DNA of 5,221 nt, from assembly GCF_014384705.1 (NCBI RefSeq), contig NZ_JACRSN010000037.1:1-5221 (forward strand), given 5' to 3'. The notes beneath the pieces are model-generated. The model had not been told where the DNA came from, ran no database searches, and worked only from the letters and a program-made list of their open reading frames with translations. Position numbers and translations under genes: made by a program. Within the stretch, counting starts at the first letter, position 1; every line of letters starts with the position of its first letter. This DNA is from Yeguia hominis (GTDB taxonomy: Bacteria; Bacillota; Clostridia; Oscillospirales; Acutalibacteraceae). Shown one piece after another: positions 1 through 5,221 of this stretch.

Positions 1-2763
1 GAAATTCAGCGGATGCATAAGGCCCGCGGCGAGACGCTTTCCCGCGCGGATGCGGTGGAGGAAATCGTCGCAAACAGTGTGGGGACGGTGTTTTCTGACG
101 AGACGGCTGTGCGCACCTTCGCCCAGGAACACAAAACCACCATGCAAAAGCTTGCACAGTGGTTTGATGAATTTATACAGACGCTGAAAGAAACCGTGCA
201 GCGCGTATCCGGACAACTGCCGGAGGCTGCAAAAATTCAGAAAAACCTCGATCTTCTGGAACAAATCCGCGACACGGCATACCGCGCGCTGGAGGAGATG
301 GAAGGGGTAAATGCGGGAGAAGCGTCCGGTGGGAAAAAATATTCTGCGATGTACAGAAACCGGGCAAAGTCCTTTCAAAATTTTTATGACTTTGTTTTGA
401 AAAACAGGAACAATCCCAACGAAACCAACAAAAGCTTTTATATTTATACGACGCCTCAAGGTCAGGACGTTGAAATTTTCTTTGAAGGGCTGCTGCATGC
501 AGTAGATCATCATTCGTTATCAGCAGATAATCTTGAAAGTATTCTGGATTCTTTGGATAACATTGAGAACTACTCGATTAGCGCAAGAAGAAAAGGATTC
601 TATAATGGAACTCCCGTTGCAACGAAGGCAAAAACAAAAGATGGGTACGCAGGCGTGTTGTTGGAGTTTTTGAAAAATGATCGTGTCGTTTTGCGTACAG
701 CGTTTACCGACAAAGAGGCTGGAATTGATAATTGGATAAAAGAAAATGGCCCCAGCGCGCTCGCAAATGGAATTGCTTCCAATGTAAGTACTTTCGCTGG
801 CAACCACTTTTCTATTGACAGTATACGAGAAAACCTCAAAACTGTCAATACAAGTATATCCAAAAATGCAAAAAATGATACGCATGAAAAGAAATTCAGT
901 CTCAATGATACCACAGATGCGAAGGATGCGCAAAGATACGATTATTCCAAATCCTTTGCGGAGCAGATCGACGATTATAAAAACGGGAAGTTTCCCAATC
1001 GTGACACGTTGATCGTCGGTGCAACACCGGAGGTTTTGCAAAAAATCGGAATGAATGCACTACCCATGACGTATTCTACCGGGCACCTAAAAACGGTTTT
1101 ACAGGGAAACAAAGCGGATCACGACTTTGGAGAAGCGATCTTAAAGCAGCTTCCGGCAGCAATCAAAAATCCTGTGGCTGTGATTGCATCTCAAACACAG
1201 GGCAGCACGAGTGTTGTCGCAATTCTGAAAATATCGTATCAAGGGAAACAATTGGTTGCGCCTGTTGTGATCGATGGATTTGGCTTGCAAAATGGAATTC
1301 GGATTGACAGCAACGCAATTACAAGCGTTCACACAAGAAGTAATGCTGTGACAAAGCTGTTGAACGATGCAATCCAGGAGGAAAGAAACGGAAAGACTGC
1401 TGTTTATTATTACAATAAAAAAATAGCCGATCCGCTTCTTCAAGGCGCCGGGCTACAATTGCCCGGGGGCTTGATACCTCACGGTGGCTACATTCATAGT
1501 ATACGCGAGAATGGGTCACCTGTCAACAATAAACTTCCAAATGTCACACATTCCCAGCAATTCAAGCGGTGGTTTGGGGACTGGCAGAACCATCCGGAGA
1601 AGGCGAGCAAGGTTGTGAATGCGGACGGGACGCCAAAGGTGATGTATCACCAGACGGATGCAGATTTTACGGTTTTCAATACAAATAATCAGCGTGCTGG
1701 AAGATTGGATACGGATACGCCCACTGGTATGTTTTTCAAGCCGACAGATCAGGACATCGGAATCAGCGGCGAAAAACAAATTGCGGTGTATTTGAATGCA
1801 AGAAATATGTTGGAGTTGAAGAACAGAAAAGACGCACACCGCTATTGGATGGAGAATGTTCCGCAATACGCAGAGCTTCAAGCGCAATATGATGCCGTAG
1901 ACAAGAAGTATAATGCGCTGTATGAAAAAGCCGAGGAAGCCGGTGATGCGTGGTATGATCAGCACTATGACGAAATGGTGTCCGGAAAAATCAGCGACGA
2001 AGAAGCAATGCAAATAATGGATGCCCCGCTTGAAAAAATTCTCACAGAGTGGAAATCTAAGACGGAGCCGATAGCCGTTAGGCAAAAGGAACTTATCACC
2101 ACATATATGCAGCAGTCACAGTATGATGGAATGCATTTGCGGTATGACGGAAGTCGGAACGGCGTCGATGTGGAAACATACATTGTTTTTTCTTCCAACC
2201 AAATCAAATCCGCCACCGATAACATCGGCACATTTGACGCGAAAAATCCGGATATTCGGTACAGCCTCAATGACACCACGCCGGAGAATGAAAGCGAAGG
2301 TTACCGAGAAACCGATCTGGACGCTTCGGCGTTTCGACCGGAAGTCCGGCGGGAATTTCGGAAAATCACGGCCATGTCGGACTACAAGCTTTTGAAAAAT
2401 GCGATCGGCACATTGACCGAAAGCAGTTTAGAATCGCAGGCGGTAAGCCTTTACAAAGAGGCGGCAGAGAACGTCCATGCGTTATATGAGGAGATCGACG
2501 CGCTGGAAGAAAAGCGGGATGCGGCAACCTCACGCGCAGATATTTCGCGGCTTACGGAGTATATCCATTTTCGGGAAAAGCGTCTTTCGGAATGGCTGCC
2601 GCGATTGGACAAAAGAAGTGCGTCGCCGGAATTGCAAGCAGTGATGCGCCGTGCAGTCAGTCAAGAAGTCGATCGGCTTGTTGAAAAGTACGGGCGGATC
2701 CGCCCGGGCGAAAAGCGGGTGCGCGAAGTTTCTGTACCAAAACAAAGGTGTTTAATTATTTAG
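1..2763 (+). CDS. Large polyvalent protein (BECR-like nuclease, MuF-C and ART-PolyVal domains), 5' partial and 3' truncated
   Basis: The frame is open to the left edge, so the ATG at 13 is probably internal and the gene starts upstream; residues are counted from it. Residues 14-21 (AVEEIVAN) followed by a helical stretch resemble the region after the HExxH motif of polyvalent zincin peptidases, with E17 a possible third metal ligand. Residues about 110-285 look like a phage-type BECR (Barnase-EndoU-ColicinE5/D-RelE) nuclease; this is the weakest domain call. Residues about 331-498 (start TLIVGATPEVL) match the MuF C-terminal domain. Residues about 515-750 are an ART-PolyVal ADP-ribosyltransferase: FKRWFGDW at 517-524, MYHQT at 544-548, GMFFKP at 572-577, QIKSATDNIG at 730-739. 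The tail is helical and charged. Family knowledge: such proteins are delivered with conjugative or phage DNA and act in conflict with the host or rivals. The C-terminus ends abruptly after VSVPK, where relatives usually continue. No start or ribosome site is visible in the window. Confidence 0.85.
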   Translation, partial: EIQRMHKARGETLSRADAVEEIVANSVGTVFSDETAVRTFAQEHKTTMQKLAQWFDEFIQTLKETVQRVSGQLPEAAKIQKNLDLLEQIRDTAYRALEEMEGVNAGEASGGKKYSAMYRNRAKSFQNFYDFVLKNRNNPNETNKSFYIYTTPQGQDVEIFFEGLLHAVDHHSLSADNLESILDSLDNIENYSISARRKGFYNGTPVATKAKTKDGYAGVLLEFLKNDRVVLRTAFTDKEAGIDNWIKENGPSALANGIASNVSTFAGNHFSIDSIRENLKTVNTSISKNAKNDTHEKKFSLNDTTDAKDAQRYDYSKSFAEQIDDYKNGKFPNRDTLIVGATPEVLQKIGMNALPMTYSTGHLKTVLQGNKADHDFGEAILKQLPAAIKNPVAVIASQTQGSTSVVAILKISYQGKQLVAPVVIDGFGLQNGIRIDSNAITSVHTRSNAVTKLLNDAIQEERNGKTAVYYYNKKIADPLLQGAGLQLPGGLIPHGGYIHSIRENGSPVNNKLPNVTHSQQFKRWFGDWQNHPEKASKVVNADGTPKVMYHQTDADFTVFNTNNQRAGRLDTDTPTGMFFKPTDQDIGISGEKQIAVYLNARNMLELKNRKDAHRYWMENVPQYAELQAQYDAVDKKYNALYEKAEEAGDAWYDQHYDEMVSGKISDEEAMQIMDAPLEKILTEWKSKTEPIAVRQKELITTYMQQSQYDGMHLRYDGSRNGVDVETYIVFSSNQIKSATDNIGTFDAKNPDIRYSLNDTTPENESEGYRETDLDASAFRPEVRREFRKITAMSDYKLLKNAIGTLTESSLESQAVSLYKEAAENVHALYEEIDALEEKRDAATSRADISRLTEYIHFREKRLSEWLPRLDKRSASPELQAVMRRAVSQEVDRLVEKYGRIRPGEKRVREVSVPKQRCLII
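895..915 (+). repeat. Linker repeat copy 1 (codes FSLNDTT)
   Basis: This 21-base stretch encodes FSLNDTT (residues 295-301) between the putative nuclease and MuF-C modules. It matches the copy at 2260-2280 at 17 of 21 bases, counted by eye. A weaker relative, KKYSAM, lies at residues 108-113 just before the nuclease module. Short [FY]SL[KN]D motifs recur between domains of polyvalent proteins. Whether they serve as proteolytic sites, flexible linkers or recombination points is inference. Confidence 0.6.
2260..2280 (+). repeat. Linker repeat copy 2 (codes YSLNDTT)
   Basis: This is the second copy of the interdomain linker repeat. It encodes YSLNDTT (residues 750-756) immediately after the ADP-ribosyltransferase motif block. 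It differs from the copy at 895-915 at four bases, of which three leave the amino acid unchanged and one changes F to Y. The two copies bracket the MuF-C and ADP-ribosyltransferase modules. Confidence 0.6.
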
Positions 2764-3189
2764 TCAAGCCTATTAACCGGATTGAATTAAACAAAAATCT
2801 ATTTGAAATGATTTAACACTTTAGAAGAGGAGCGGGCAAATAAAATATCGCAACTTCCTCCCGATGCCGGTGATTTTGACGTGATCGCTCCTATTAAGCA
2901 ATATGTTGAAAAAAATTATAGCCAGCCGTTAAGCCTAGAACAGCTTTCCTCGCAATTTTATATTAGTAAAGAGCATATCTCACGGTGTTTTAAAAAGAAA
3001 TATGGGATTGGTTTATTTGACTTTGTCAACGAATGTCGAATGGCAGAGGTCAAAAAGCTTTTAAAAACCACTTCCTGCAGTGTTGATGAAATTGCGGAGA
3101 AAACAGGGTATAGCTGTGGGAACTATTTGAGCAAAGCCTTTAAAAAGCAATTTGGGATTACCCCGGGTGAATATCGCTTCCATAGCTAA
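2748..3189 (+). pseudogene. YesN-like REC-AraC response regulator, 5'-deleted and frameshifted
   Basis: Reading from 2748, the frame gives FNYLVKPINRIEL and then NKNLFEMI before a TAA at 2814. This is the signature of the last strand and helix of a response-regulator receiver domain; the KP pair at 2766-2771 corresponds to the conserved Lys-Pro. Removing one T from the run at 2812-2814 joins this frame to the next, giving EMINTLEEERANKISQL and then the intact AraC-type DNA-binding domain to the stop at 3187-3189. The phospho-acceptor Asp and most of the receiver are missing, and the 5' side abuts the polyvalent gene. The family senses extracellular sugars through a partner YesM-type kinase and activates uptake genes, which fits the sugar-binding protein remnant downstream. 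The product cannot be phospho-regulated as it stands. The frameshift could also be a sequencing error. Confidence 0.72.
2881..3189 (+). CDS. AraC-family DNA-binding domain (surviving open frame of the broken regulator)
   Basis: This 102-residue frame is essentially only the double helix-turn-helix of AraC/XylS regulators. The first motif is at about residues 17-42 (LSLEQLSSQFYISKEHIS, then FKKKYG). The second is at about 67-99 and carries the canonical IAEKTGY, LSKAFKKQFG and TPGEYR. All key positions look intact, so a DNA-binding fold is plausible. The GTG at 2881 has no convincing ribosome site at proper spacing, and the same frame stays open up to the stop at 2809-2811, so this start is a formal one. 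If translated, the fragment would lack a sensory or receiver domain and could at most be a constitutive binder or a competitor. It is more likely untranslated debris of the response regulator that begins at 2748. The next gene starts 153 bases downstream on the same strand. Confidence 0.65.
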   Translation: MIAPIKQYVEKNYSQPLSLEQLSSQFYISKEHISRCFKKKYGIGLFDFVNECRMAEVKKLLKTTSCSVDEIAEKTGYSCGNYLSKAFKKQFGITPGEYRFHS

Positions 3190-3328
3190 AATTTGACGGG
3201 ATGGTCAATAAATTACCAATGCAAAATCAATGAAAAGCATATAAGAAATGGCATCCTTCGGCTATTATATATACATGACATTTTTGCTTTGGTGAAAACT
3301 ATGGTTGAAAATGTACGTAGAAAATATT

Positions 3329-3333
3329 GGAGG
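3329..3333 (+). promoter_or_regulatory. Ribosome binding site that fixes the lipoprotein start
   Basis: GGAGG lies nine bases before the GTG at 3343. The in-frame ATG at 3334 directly abuts it and is too close to be used. The TTG at 3193, which opens the frame, would add 50 residues ahead of the signal peptide. This site therefore supports GTG 3343. No convincing sigma-70 -35/-10 pair was found in the 153 bases between 3190 and 3342. Confidence 0.75.
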
Positions 3334-3342
3334 ATGTGCGTT

Positions 3343-4755
3343 GTGAAAAGAGTATTGTTAGTTTTATTGGCCCTGTTGCTTGCAGTCTCTCTGCTGGCTA
3401 GTTGTAATTCCGGCTCGGAAAATTCTTCCGCAGCTTCCAACGAGACTCAAAGCGCTGATTCCAGCGAACCCATATCTGTGCGGTGGATTCAGCACCAGAT
3501 TGAGTATGCAGACCCACTAAATAAGCTGGTGGACAAGTACATGGACGAGCACCCTAATGTTACCATTAATCTAGAGGTCAATGGTACCAACTACTGGGAA
3601 ACCTTAAAATCCTTGCTGGCTGCTAATGATGTGCCGGATATTTTTATGACCGACGGCTATAATGTAATGCGGTCTTATGTCGATTATCTAGAAGATCTTT
3701 CTGATGAGGATTTTGTAGACGTGATCAAAAAGGAAGCCAGGCAGTGTGTGGATGGAGAGAGGTTAGATTTCAAAAAGTGGAAAGGGAAAAGCGAATCGGA
3801 TCTTTTAGATAATTTGTTCCCGCGTACTAAATTCACTAACGGATCAATCAAAGCCACTATTTTAACATTTGCCCCCGTGGGAGCAAACGGAGACCGGCTG
3901 AGAGCGATAGTCTACGGAATTTATCTTGAAAACATAAGCGAAAGAACGGTTGATTTAGCTGTAGAAATGCCGCGTTTTGGTTCGGAGAAGGATTGCTTTG
4001 CAACGCATGGAGTCAGTTGGCTTCCTGTTGAGGAAAGATTCGCAGAGGATCAGCCCTGTAAATTTCAGCTATCAGCCAGACAGTCAAAATGGATTTCTGT
4101 AGTGCTGTACGCACCGGGAGAATATCAAGACGCAGAGGCTGTTGTTAATAAAGGAATGCTGTTTTGGCTGAACGAAACTCATGACTATTTGCGTAAAATT
4201 CTGGGTCGGCTGACAATGCCTGGAGATCCAATGACAGCGTTTCTGTATGAGCGTGCTGTTTGTCAATGCTTAGGAGCAATAGCAATGAATCAGGAAGACC
4301 AAATTAGCGGTGCCAATTGGGGGTCTTATCCGTTAGGATCGAAAACTGGAGAGGTCTCCAGGTTGTATCATAACTGCGGTAAATGCGGTTGGGCGTCTGG
4401 AATTTTTGCAGTTACTTTTTTGACTCAGATTCTTGGACTTCAATATTGCGGTGTCACGCAGAAACTAGTTTTTCGTCCTTTTTCACCCTGCAGTGATTTT
4501 ACGTTTGAAGGCATCAGGTTGGGAAACGCTGTATTTGATGTGGACTATAAGCATTTAAAAAATCAGGCATCGATCCCAATTACCAATAGAAATGATTTTT
4601 CTATTGCGCTGGAGCTTGAAGTTGTTTCAGACGGAGAAGCTTTCTGTGCGACAGAAACAATTAGCAGTATAAAACGAAAATTTATGGAGAGAGATACAGT
4701 TGCAACAAGTTTAAAGCTGCAAAAAAATGAAACAGTTCAGGTGAACTTTTCCTGA
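3343..4755 (+). CDS. Chimeric lipoprotein: ABC sugar-binding protein N-terminus fused in frame to glycoside hydrolase-like fragments
   Basis: A 470-residue protein starts at GTG 3343. Residues 1-21 form a lipoprotein signal: basic KR, a Leu-rich core, and lipobox LASC with the lipidated Cys at 21. A Ser/Asn/Ala-rich linker follows. Residues about 44-125 match the start of family 1 extracellular sugar-binding proteins (ISVRW, DKYMDEHPNV, WETLKSLLAANDVPDIF, then DLSDEDF). After about residue 126 the similarity changes. Residues about 161-265 are beta-rich with GIYLENISERTVDL, and residues 276-382 contain LNETHDYLRKILGRL, GANWGSYPLG, YHNCGKCGW and FRPFSP. These resemble the beta-sandwich and the ends of the helical barrel of six-hairpin glycosidases; the exact family is not recognised. 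Binding proteins are normally about 400-450 residues long, so most of the ligand-binding lobes are missing. The barrel also looks too short for catalysis. Either this is a decayed locus or a new surface lipoprotein; decay is favoured. Confidence 0.7.
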   Translation: MKRVLLVLLALLLAVSLLASCNSGSENSSAASNETQSADSSEPISVRWIQHQIEYADPLNKLVDKYMDEHPNVTINLEVNGTNYWETLKSLLAANDVPDIFMTDGYNVMRSYVDYLEDLSDEDFVDVIKKEARQCVDGERLDFKKWKGKSESDLLDNLFPRTKFTNGSIKATILTFAPVGANGDRLRAIVYGIYLENISERTVDLAVEMPRFGSEKDCFATHGVSWLPVEERFAEDQPCKFQLSARQSKWISVVLYAPGEYQDAEAVVNKGMLFWLNETHDYLRKILGRLTMPGDPMTAFLYERAVCQCLGAIAMNQEDQISGANWGSYPLGSKTGEVSRLYHNCGKCGWASGIFAVTFLTQILGLQYCGVTQKLVFRPFSPCSDFTFEGIRLGNAVFDVDYKHLKNQASIPITNRNDFSIALELEVVSDGEAFCATETISSIKRKFMERDTVATSLKLQKNETVQVNFS

Positions 4756-4777
4756 GTTTAAAAATTTATATTCAAAA

Positions 4778-4826
4778 GAGATCGGATTTCGAAATCTAGT
4801 TTATTCGAAATCCGATCTCACTTTTT
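4778..4826 (+). terminator. Intrinsic terminator after the chimeric lipoprotein gene
   Basis: GAGATCGGATTTCGAA (4778-4793) and TTCGAAATCCGATCTC (4804-4819) form a perfect 16-bp stem with a 10-base loop, followed by a run of five T at 4822-4826. It begins 22 bases after the stop at 4755. It would end the lipoprotein transcript and reduce read-through into the insertion sequence. On the opposite strand the stem is followed by only a weak T tract, so rightward termination is the main reading. Confidence 0.85.
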
Positions 4827-4902
4827 ATTACTATTGGCATGCTTTTGTACCCAGGCAAAGATAAGGTAAAATAAGTTGCGCAAATTGAAACGAGCAAAAA
4901 AG

Positions 4903-4931
4903 AAGACATCGTTTGCAGACTCTGGTAGAAT
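4903..4931 (+). promoter_or_regulatory. Candidate transposase promoter with extended -10
   Basis: AAGACA (4903-4908, four of six matches to TTGACA) is followed by a 17-base spacer and TAGAAT (4926-4931, five of six matches to TATAAT). A TG one base upstream of the -10 makes it an extended -10. The start point would be near 4938, leaving a leader of about 33 bases before the ATG. This is prediction from sequence only. Its placement matters because it starts transcription after the left arm of the hairpin at 4905-4916. Confidence 0.5.
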
Positions 4932-4975
4932 GAAGTCACAACACAAACATTCGAAAGGAGACAGCAAACGATGTC
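4905..4975 (+). promoter_or_regulatory. Inverted repeat sequestering the transposase start codon
   Basis: GACATCGTTTGC (4905-4916) is the perfect reverse complement of GCAAACGATGTC (4964-4975), with a 47-base loop between them. The right arm contains the ATG at 4971, and the ribosome site (4954-4960) lies in the loop close to the stem. In RNA that enters from outside the element both arms would be present and the start codon would be paired. In RNA from the candidate promoter at 4903-4931 the left arm would be absent. IS10 and IS50 are known to block translation of read-through transcripts this way; applying it here is inference. Confidence 0.65.
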
Positions 4976-5221
4976 CGAGAAAATTGTACAGCTGAATGAG
5001 GAACTAATCAAGGGGCAGATCAGGGAATTGGTCCGAAGCAGCGCGGAAGAAATCCTGAACGAGCGGCTGGAAAAGGAGGCGGAATCTCTGACGCAGGCGG
5101 CGCGCTGCGAGCGCAGCGAGGCCCGTCAGGGCTATCGCAGCGGCCACTATGACCGGAACCTCACCACGACCTCCGGCGATGTCACGCTCCATATGCCGCG
5201 GCTCAAGGGCGTGTCCTTCGA
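4971..5221 (+). CDS. IS256-family (Mutator-type) transposase, N-terminal part, cut by window edge
   Basis: The ATG at 4971 is preceded by AAAGGAG (4954-4960) at ten bases. The frame is open to the window edge, giving 83 complete residues of a protein that is usually about 400 long. The start MSEKIVQLNEELIKGQIREL and the stretch QGYRSGHYDRNL (residues 53-64), followed by LTTTSGDVTLHMPRLKGV, are hallmarks of the IS256/Mutator N-terminal region in clostridial copies. This part contributes to DNA binding; the catalytic DDE residues lie beyond the window, so activity cannot be judged. From about base 5020 the gene is clearly more GC-rich than the lipoprotein gene to its left, consistent with separate origin. 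The family catalyses copy-out/paste-in transposition through a circular intermediate. Confidence 0.93.
   Translation, partial: MSEKIVQLNEELIKGQIRELVRSSAEEILNERLEKEAESLTQAARCERSEARQGYRSGHYDRNLTTTSGDVTLHMPRLKGVSF

Larger units (their letters stand above)
4828..5221 (+). mobile_element. IS256-family insertion sequence, left part (runs off the window)
   Basis: The element is identified by its transposase and by a leader arranged like that of an insertion sequence. The left terminus was not resolved: it should lie between the terminator T-run at 4826 and the inverted-repeat arm at 4905, but the terminal repeat cannot be defined without the right end. The target duplication is likewise invisible. 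The stretch at 4828-4904 is AT-rich and holds nothing else recognisable beyond an 8-bp palindrome TTGCGCAA at 4876-4883. The coordinates are therefore approximate on the left and truncated on the right. Confidence 0.65.

Noticed and set aside
815..1012. Plus-strand 65-codon frame inside the polyvalent gene
   Set aside because: It is out of frame with recognised domains, is low in complexity (Met/Lys/Arg-rich) and has no family resemblance.
520..2279. Several minus-strand frames of 100-189 codons opposite the polyvalent gene
   Set aside because: They lie antisense to a well-supported coding region, have no recognisable domains or ribosome sites, and look Cys/Ile/Phe-rich as reverse-strand shadows do.
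2123..2395. Plus-strand 90-codon frame overlapping the ADP-ribosyltransferase end
   Set aside because: It overlaps the conserved QIKSATDNIG motif in another frame and has no domain of its own.
2691..2706. Perfect 16-bp palindrome CGGGCGGATCCGCCCG
   Set aside because: It is in frame inside the conserved tail (YGRIRPGE) and is explained by codon choice; there is no T-run, repeat copy or operator context.
2750..2792. 8-bp inverted repeat GTTTAATT / AATTAAAC at the junction, considered as a mobile-element end or attachment site
   Set aside because: It lies within the receiver-domain coding remnant, is AT-rich and short, has a 27-base loop, and no matching partner was found elsewhere in the window.
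3193..3342. Upstream TTG start extending the lipoprotein by 50 residues
   Set aside because: The extension would precede a textbook lipoprotein signal peptide, and GGAGG at 3329-3333 points to GTG 3343.
4778..4819. The 16-bp inverted repeat considered as a terminal repeat of the insertion sequence
   Set aside because: Both arms lie side by side with a 10-base loop and a downstream T-run just after a stop codon, which is terminator architecture rather than element termini.
5004..5192. Minus-strand 62-codon frame over the transposase
   Set aside because: It is antisense to a clear IS256 transposase N-terminus with its own ribosome site.

Overview
The window looks like accessory DNA from a gut-type clostridial Firmicute, possibly Oscillospiraceae or Lachnospiraceae. 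This is inferred from the polyvalent conjugative-element/phage protein, a YesN-type regulator and sugar-binding lipoprotein of Firmicute style, and an IS256-family transposase whose start closely resembles clostridial copies. No species can be named from the sequence.

Bases 1-2763 hold the 3' part of a very large modular 'polyvalent' protein, of the kind carried by integrative conjugative elements and phages. The frame is open at the left edge. Visible modules are the end of a likely zincin peptidase region, a probable BECR-type nuclease, a MuF C-terminal domain, an ART-PolyVal ADP-ribosyltransferase and a helical tail. The middle of the gene is AT-richer than its ends, and some modules are separated by a repeated [FY]SLNDTT linker. 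The protein stops abruptly at a sequence junction near base 2743.

Bases 2748-3189 are the broken 3' half of a REC-AraC (YesN-like) response regulator. The last strand and helix of the receiver domain are readable in one frame, a probable one-base T insertion follows at 2812-2814, and an intact double helix-turn-helix continues in another frame. Bases 3343-4755 encode an in-frame chimera: the lipoprotein N-terminus of an ABC sugar-binding protein joined to pieces of a probable alpha/alpha-barrel glycoside hydrolase. The likeliest origin is collapse of a carbohydrate-uptake locus (regulator, binding protein, permeases, hydrolase) by several deletions. A strong intrinsic terminator (4778-4826) closes the unit.

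Bases from about 4828 to the right edge are the left part of an IS256-family insertion sequence with the first 83 residues of its transposase. A perfect 12-bp inverted repeat covers the transposase start codon. A plausible promoter would start transcripts just downstream of the left arm, which is the arrangement expected of an insertion sequence that silences read-through transcripts while allowing its own.

The window as a whole is a breakpoint-rich segment: a truncated conjugative-element toxin protein, a frameshifted regulator, a fused transporter/hydrolase and an insertion sequence lie within 5.2 kb. The most interesting points are the multi-effector polyvalent protein, the in-frame lipoprotein/hydrolase chimera and the start-codon hairpin of the insertion sequence. 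No tRNA, rRNA or CRISPR array was seen.
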